Positions 33,914 to 38,107 of a DNA stretch of 38,107 nucleotides are shown here, piece by piece. The position numbers and the translations under genes were made by a program. Source of the DNA: Flavobacteriaceae bacterium (GTDB taxonomy: Bacteria; Bacteroidota; Bacteroidia; Flavobacteriales; Flavobacteriaceae); NCBI GenBank assembly GCA_947371275.1, contig CANBOV010000020.1, positions 1 to 38,107 on the forward strand, read 5' to 3'. Under the pieces are notes generated by a model, which searched no databases, was not told the DNA's origin, and worked only from the letters and a program-made list of their open reading frames with translations. Position 1 is the stretch's first letter. Every line of letters begins with the position of its first letter.

Positions 33914-36697
33914 ATGAAAAAAACATTACTCTTGTTTGTTTTAGTTATTGCGACAGGACAAATTTTTGCTCAAAAAAATGCCTTTTGGCAAGTACAAGAC
34001 GCTAGAAGTCTTACGAATGTTGTTAGAGCAAGACCTGACAATGTATGCCAGGGAGAACTTTATTTCACGTTAAACGTAGAGGCACTTAAACAAACTTTAG
34101 TTAATGCTAAAGGAAAATTTTCAAATTTACCTGGAGTAACGGTTACTTTTCCTAACTCTAATGGAGAATTAGAAACGTTTTTAGTTTGGGAAAACTCTAA
34201 TTTTGAACCTTTATTGCAATCAAATTTTCCACAGATACGTTCTTACGTAGGAAAAGGAGTTACTGATAAATACGCTACCATTAACTTTAGTGTTTCTCCA
34301 TTAGGATTGCAAACGATGGTGTTCAGAGCCGATAATGGTACTGAATTTATTGAAGGATATGATAAAGCAGCGACTACTTATGTATTGTTCAATGCTAAAG
34401 ATAGAGTAAGCGGAAGATTACCGTTTACCTGTGGAACAAACGAAGTGAATTTTGCTAATGATATCTCAAATAAAGTTCAAAATACGACTTTGGCTGATAA
34501 TGCAAAATATAAAACATTCCGTCTAGCATTATCTTGTACAGCAGAATACGCTAATTATTTTGGAGCTACAAGTAGTGCTGATGTGGCTTTAGTATTAGCG
34601 GGAATGAATGCTACCATGACCCGAGTAAATGGGGTTATGGAAAAAGATTTATCATTGCACTTAAACATTATTAGTACAACAGATCAGGTGATCTATTATG
34701 ATCCATCATCTGACCCGTACTCAGATGCAACTATAGGTTCTGATATTAATAATTCAGGTAATGCAACAGGTTGGAATATTCAATTACAAAATGCACTTAC
34801 TACTACATTAGGAAACGCAGCCTATGATATAGGCCACCTTTTTGGAGCATCAGGTGGTGGAGGTAATGCAGGATGTATAGGATGTGTATGTGTTGATGAT
34901 TCAGCGAGTACAACCGACAAAAATAAAGGAAGTGGATTTACTTCCCCAAGTAACAATGTTCCAGCAGGGGATAGTTTTGATATTGATTATGTTGCGCATG
35001 AAATGGGCCACCAATTAGGGGCAAATCACACATTTACCTACAATTATGAAGGTACTGTAGCACAAACAGAACCAGGGAGTGGAAGTACTATTATGGCATA
35101 TGCAGGAGTAGCTTCAACTACAGCAGGGGCTGTTGCGTATAACGTACAAAACCATTCAGATGCTTTGTACAGTTATAAAAGTATTTCTCAAATTCAAACA
35201 AAATTAAATTCGGCTTCAGCTAATTGTTCCGTGAATACAGTGCTAACGGGAATAAATGCGACACCTACTGCCGACGGTGGTTTAGATCACACCATACCAG
35301 TTGGTACGGCATTTAAATTAACTGGGGTTGCTACAGATGCCGATGCTGCTGATGCTTTAACCTACATTTGGGAACAAAACAATGCAGGAACTTCATCAAC
35401 AACTCAAAATAATAGTAGAGTGTCAGGCTCTAAAACAGCGGGTCCTAACTTTAGAACGTTTGCCGCTTCTGCTTCGCCTATGAGATATTTTCCTCAATTG
35501 AGCAAAGTGTTAGTGGGGAATTTAGTGCAAGCAACGGGTGTTGATACAGAATGGGAAAGTTGTTCAAGTGTAGGCAGAACGTTGAACTTTACCTTTACAG
35601 TAAGAGACAACCACCCTGGAGCGGGGCAAACTAAAACCGATACGAACGTAATCATTACCGTTTTAGCGTCGGCCGGACCTTTTGCAGTAACTTCTCAAAG
35701 TGCCTCAAGCATCAATTGGTTACAAGGATCATCACAAACGATTACTTGGGATGTAGCTAATACAACCTCTTTACCTGGTTCTGCTAATGTAAATATTAAA
35801 TTGTCTACTGATGGTGGATTAAACTTTGATACAGTATTAGCTTCTAATACGCCAAACGATGGTACAGAAACCATTACGGTTCCAGCAGTTAGTGCTCTTA
35901 ACTGTAGAATCATGGTGGAAGCGGCTGATAATGTATATTTTGCAGTTAATTCTAAAGCTTTTTCAATTGGAGCTGATTGTCATATATATGCTACCACACC
36001 AAATGCTGCAATTGCTGATGGTACAGGAAGTAGTACTGCAGGGGCTACAACAACTTCGGTTATTAATGTGCCTGATGCATTTACTATCTCTAATTTGAAA
36101 GTGAATCTAAAAGTTGACCATACTAAAATTGGAGACCTAATAGTTAAAATAACACACCCAGATGGTACGTTAAGAACGCTTTGGAACAGAACATGTAACT
36201 CGGCTGCTTATTCAGGAATCGACATGACTTTTGCTGATGGTACGGGTAGCATCTCTTCTGCATGTGCAAGCCCAACTACAGGAACACACCAAGCCTCACA
36301 AGCGTCAACAGCTTTAGCAGGATATAATAACAAAACTTCAGCTGGAAACTGGACGTTAACAATAACCGATAATGCAGCCACAAATACAGGAACATTAGTG
36401 ACTTGGGCGCTTGATTTTGGATGTACCTTGGCAACCAATGAATTCGAAATTGCTGACTTAACGATTTATCCTAATCCAAATAGAGGGAATTTCAATATTA
36501 AATTTGATAACCCTTCTGCCAACGAAGTTACTATTGCAGTATATGATATGAGCGGTAGAAGAATTTTCGAAAACAATTACGCTAGTCAAGCATCCTTCAA
36601 TGAAAACATTCAGTTAAATAATGCCCAAGCAGGTATTTACTTAGTTAATGTGACTGATGGAAGTAAAAAGATAGTTAAGAAAATAATTGTCGAATAA
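33914..36697 (+). CDS. Secreted M12B-like metalloprotease with P domain and T9SS type A signal
   Basis: 927 residues. Signal peptide to about FAQ (residue 20). Residues about 21-195 are a propeptide-like region. A reprolysin-type zinc metalloprotease domain follows (about 198-440): HEMGHQLGANH gives His362, Glu363, His366 and His372, and Met394 in STIMAYAG would be the Met-turn. Cys-rich GCIGCVCVDD precedes the site. Residues about 440-680 are beta-rich linker modules. Residues about 685-840 are a proprotein-convertase P domain (LKVNLKVDHTKIGDLIVKI, then WNRTC). The last about 75 residues (IYPNPNRGNFNIKF, YDMSGRRIF, AGIYLVNV) are a T9SS type A sorting signal. It should be exported and released or anchored at the surface. 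It has its own promoter and terminator and is followed by a second metalloprotease. Confidence 0.93.
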   Translation: MKKTLLLFVLVIATGQIFAQKNAFWQVQDARSLTNVVRARPDNVCQGELYFTLNVEALKQTLVNAKGKFSNLPGVTVTFPNSNGELETFLVWENSNFEPLLQSNFPQIRSYVGKGVTDKYATINFSVSPLGLQTMVFRADNGTEFIEGYDKAATTYVLFNAKDRVSGRLPFTCGTNEVNFANDISNKVQNTTLADNAKYKTFRLALSCTAEYANYFGATSSADVALVLAGMNATMTRVNGVMEKDLSLHLNIISTTDQVIYYDPSSDPYSDATIGSDINNSGNATGWNIQLQNALTTTLGNAAYDIGHLFGASGGGGNAGCIGCVCVDDSASTTDKNKGSGFTSPSNNVPAGDSFDIDYVAHEMGHQLGANHTFTYNYEGTVAQTEPGSGSTIMAYAGVASTTAGAVAYNVQNHSDALYSYKSISQIQTKLNSASANCSVNTVLTGINATPTADGGLDHTIPVGTAFKLTGVATDADAADALTYIWEQNNAGTSSTTQNNSRVSGSKTAGPNFRTFAASASPMRYFPQLSKVLVGNLVQATGVDTEWESCSSVGRTLNFTFTVRDNHPGAGQTKTDTNVIITVLASAGPFAVTSQSASSINWLQGSSQTITWDVANTTSLPGSANVNIKLSTDGGLNFDTVLASNTPNDGTETITVPAVSALNCRIMVEAADNVYFAVNSKAFSIGADCHIYATTPNAAIADGTGSSTAGATTTSVINVPDAFTISNLKVNLKVDHTKIGDLIVKITHPDGTLRTLWNRTCNSAAYSGIDMTFADGTGSISSACASPTTGTHQASQASTALAGYNNKTSAGNWTLTITDNAATNTGTLVTWALDFGCTLATNEFEIADLTIYPNPNRGNFNIKFDNPSANEVTIAVYDMSGRRIFENNYASQASFNENIQLNNAQAGIYLVNVTDGSKKIVKKIIVE

Positions 36698-36715
36698 GCT
36701 TAAGACTATACATTT

Positions 36716-36749
36716 AAAAAAGGAAGCTTGTAAAGCTTCCTTTTTTTTT
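36716..36749 (+). terminator. Terminator between the two protease genes
   Basis: Stem AGGAAGCTT/AAGCTTCCT (36721-36729 with 36733-36741), a 3-nt loop, A tract before and eight Ts after. It lies 23 nt after the stop and 28 nt before the next ATG. Confidence 0.9.
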
Positions 36750-36777
36750 AATTTATTAAATAATCAATAAACCAAAA

Positions 36778-38040
36778 ATGAAACTAAGATTACTTCTTGC
36801 ATTGCTTGTTTTTCAACTGAGCTTTGCGCAACACAGAACTTGTGGCATGGAGGCCAAAATGCAAGAGATTATGGCCAATCCTGTATTGAAACAACAATAC
36901 TTAGATCAACAAGCTAAATTTGAGATTGAACTTCAAAAATTAGAATTGAATACCAATAAAAATGGTAATAGCACTAGTAATACAAACACTACGATCATCA
37001 TCCCCGTTGCGGTACACTTCCCTTCGGTTAGTACTTCAGCCTCAGCAACACTTAAAACTTGTTTGAGAGCTTTAGCGCAATCGCAAATCAACACCTTAAA
37101 TGCCGATTATAATGCAGCCAATACCGATATTTCGAATTGGGATGCAGATGCTCCTTTTTACCCAATGGTGAGCAGTGTAGGGAACCTAGACGTTCAGTTT
37201 GTTTTAGCTACGCAAAACCATCCTGCAGCGTCAGGAATTGCAAGCGGAACCGTAGCCGTAACTTTTGGAACCGACTTTTTAGCCAATGCCGACTCAGATA
37301 CAACCTGGGCAGGTTATTTAAATTTAGTATGTAGAAATGCAGGTTCTGGAATTTTAGGGTATTCTCCTCTAGGTGGATCACCTTCGGCAGGAAATACCGT
37401 AGTAATCAGTAAAACATCCTTTGGCTCTAATGCCGGTTGTACAGGATATGTGCCAGGAGCGCCATACGATTTAGGAAGAACCTTAACACACGAATTAGGG
37501 CATTATTTCAACTTAGATCACACCTTTGCGGGTTGTGGGACAAATTGTAGCACTACCGGAGATCGAGTGTGTGATACACCGGCAGTAGCTGCAGAATCAT
37601 ATAATTGTCCTGCAGCAGGTGATGTAGCGGGATGCGTTTCAGGTGAAAATGCCTTAACCATGAATTATATGGATTATGTTGATGATGCATGTATGTATAT
37701 GTTCACGCTTGGTCAATCCAATAGAATGAAAGCATATTACAATACTATTGCTAGCCAATTCACTACTACCGCTTTAGCTAACACCCAATTTTTAGAAGCT
37801 AATTTTAACATCTATCCTAACCCTAATAAAGGTAGTTTTACCATTCAGTTTAAAGAAGTAACCAGCAGTTATTCGGTAGAAGTATTTGATGTAACAGGTC
37901 AGACTGTTTACGAAAACAACTTTGCTCAAAATACAAACCCAGTCCAAGTGATTACGTTGCCTACTGCTGCTGCAGGAGTATATTTTGTAAACATTAAAAG
38001 CGATAAAGGTCTAGTAACTAAAAAATTAGTAATTCAATAA
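36778..38040 (+). CDS. Secreted M43 (pappalysin-like) metalloprotease with T9SS type A signal
   Basis: 420 residues. Signal peptide to about SFAQ (residue 18), then HRTCGMEAKMQEIM, the typical N-terminus of flavobacterial M43 proteases. The zinc site is LTHELGHYFNLDH, with His238, Glu239, His242 and His248. The Met-turn is MNYMDY (Met298), followed by DDACMYMFT. Conserved Cys residues (for example CGTNCSTTGDRVCDTP) fit the family's disulfides. The last about 75 residues (IYPNPNKGSFTIQF, VFDVTGQTVYENN, AGVYFVNI) are a T9SS type A sorting signal. It lies in tandem with the M12B-like gene, separated only by a terminator, and I see no promoter consensus of its own. Confidence 0.95.
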   Translation: MKLRLLLALLVFQLSFAQHRTCGMEAKMQEIMANPVLKQQYLDQQAKFEIELQKLELNTNKNGNSTSNTNTTIIIPVAVHFPSVSTSASATLKTCLRALAQSQINTLNADYNAANTDISNWDADAPFYPMVSSVGNLDVQFVLATQNHPAASGIASGTVAVTFGTDFLANADSDTTWAGYLNLVCRNAGSGILGYSPLGGSPSAGNTVVISKTSFGSNAGCTGYVPGAPYDLGRTLTHELGHYFNLDHTFAGCGTNCSTTGDRVCDTPAVAAESYNCPAAGDVAGCVSGENALTMNYMDYVDDACMYMFTLGQSNRMKAYYNTIASQFTTTALANTQFLEANFNIYPNPNKGSFTIQFKEVTSSYSVEVFDVTGQTVYENNFAQNTNPVQVITLPTAAAGVYFVNIKSDKGLVTKKLVIQ

Positions 38041-38060
38041 TTAGTGATTCAACACTATAA

Positions 38061-38099
38061 AAAAAGCCCGCCTTGTTGAAAACTAGGCGGGCTTTTTTT
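38061..38099 (+). terminator. Terminator after the M43 protease gene
   Basis: Stem GCCCGCCT/AGGCGGGC (38066-38073 with 38085-38092), an 11-nt loop, A tract before and seven Ts after. It starts 20 nt after the stop. Confidence 0.92.
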
Positions 38100-38107
38100 G
38101 TGCTAAT

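Overview
The window is AT-rich and looks like chromosomal DNA of a Flavobacterium-like member of the Flavobacteriaceae (Bacteroidota). The reasons are: promoters of the Bacteroidota type (TTG, 17-20 bp, TAnnTTTG); almost no Shine-Dalgarno sequences; an atpD-atpC pair separated from the other ATP synthase genes; three proteins with type IX secretion (T9SS) C-terminal signals; DUF4270 and GldH-like lipoproteins; and a very short epsilon subunit. I see no rRNA, tRNA, CRISPR array, insertion sequence, prophage or integrase.

Layout. 1-386: 5' part of a YkuD_2-type L,D-transpeptidase gene. 491-7875 (minus): a close-packed series reading panC, panD, a flippase-like membrane protein, an esterase-fold protein that has lost its catalytic serine, radA, a GldH-like lipoprotein, and a transglycosylase fused to an AsmA-like region. 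7982-12481 (plus): a half-length glycogen-synthase-like protein, a DUF4270 lipoprotein and glmS, ending in a clear terminator. 12760-17087 (plus): a TonB-dependent receptor and an SGNH/GDSL lipoprotein with a probable surface-export signal. 17304-19107 (plus): atpD-atpC with two tandem promoters. 19166-20062 (minus): a small operon of a DUF2975 membrane protein, an Xre/YozG-type regulator and a 56-residue membrane protein that I found by translating the gap.

20181-24933 (plus): the biotin operon bioF, a DUF2007 protein, bioD, bioA and a ketoacyl-synthase gene. bioB lies 6 kb away on the minus strand (30862-31947). recX (minus) and a 1657-residue T9SS type C secreted protein separate them. 32022-33506 (minus): an unrecognised four-helix membrane protein and ribF, which starts with TTG. 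33914-38040 (plus): two tandem T9SS metalloproteases (M12B-like with a P domain, then M43 pappalysin-like), each followed by a strong terminator.

Functionally the window mixes cofactor synthesis (pantothenate, biotin, FMN/FAD), envelope building (transglycosylase, glmS, L,D-transpeptidase, lipoproteins), energy metabolism and secreted proteins. The points most worth following are: the DUF2975/Xre operon, whose promoter region carries four copies of a 7-bp half-site; the TonB receptor/SGNH lipoprotein pair; the AsmA-transglycosylase fusion beside a GldH-like lipoprotein; the dead-esterase-like protein; a palindrome over the bioB start region; and a loop sequence shared by two terminators 19 kb apart. 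All family assignments come from reading motifs by eye, without database searches.
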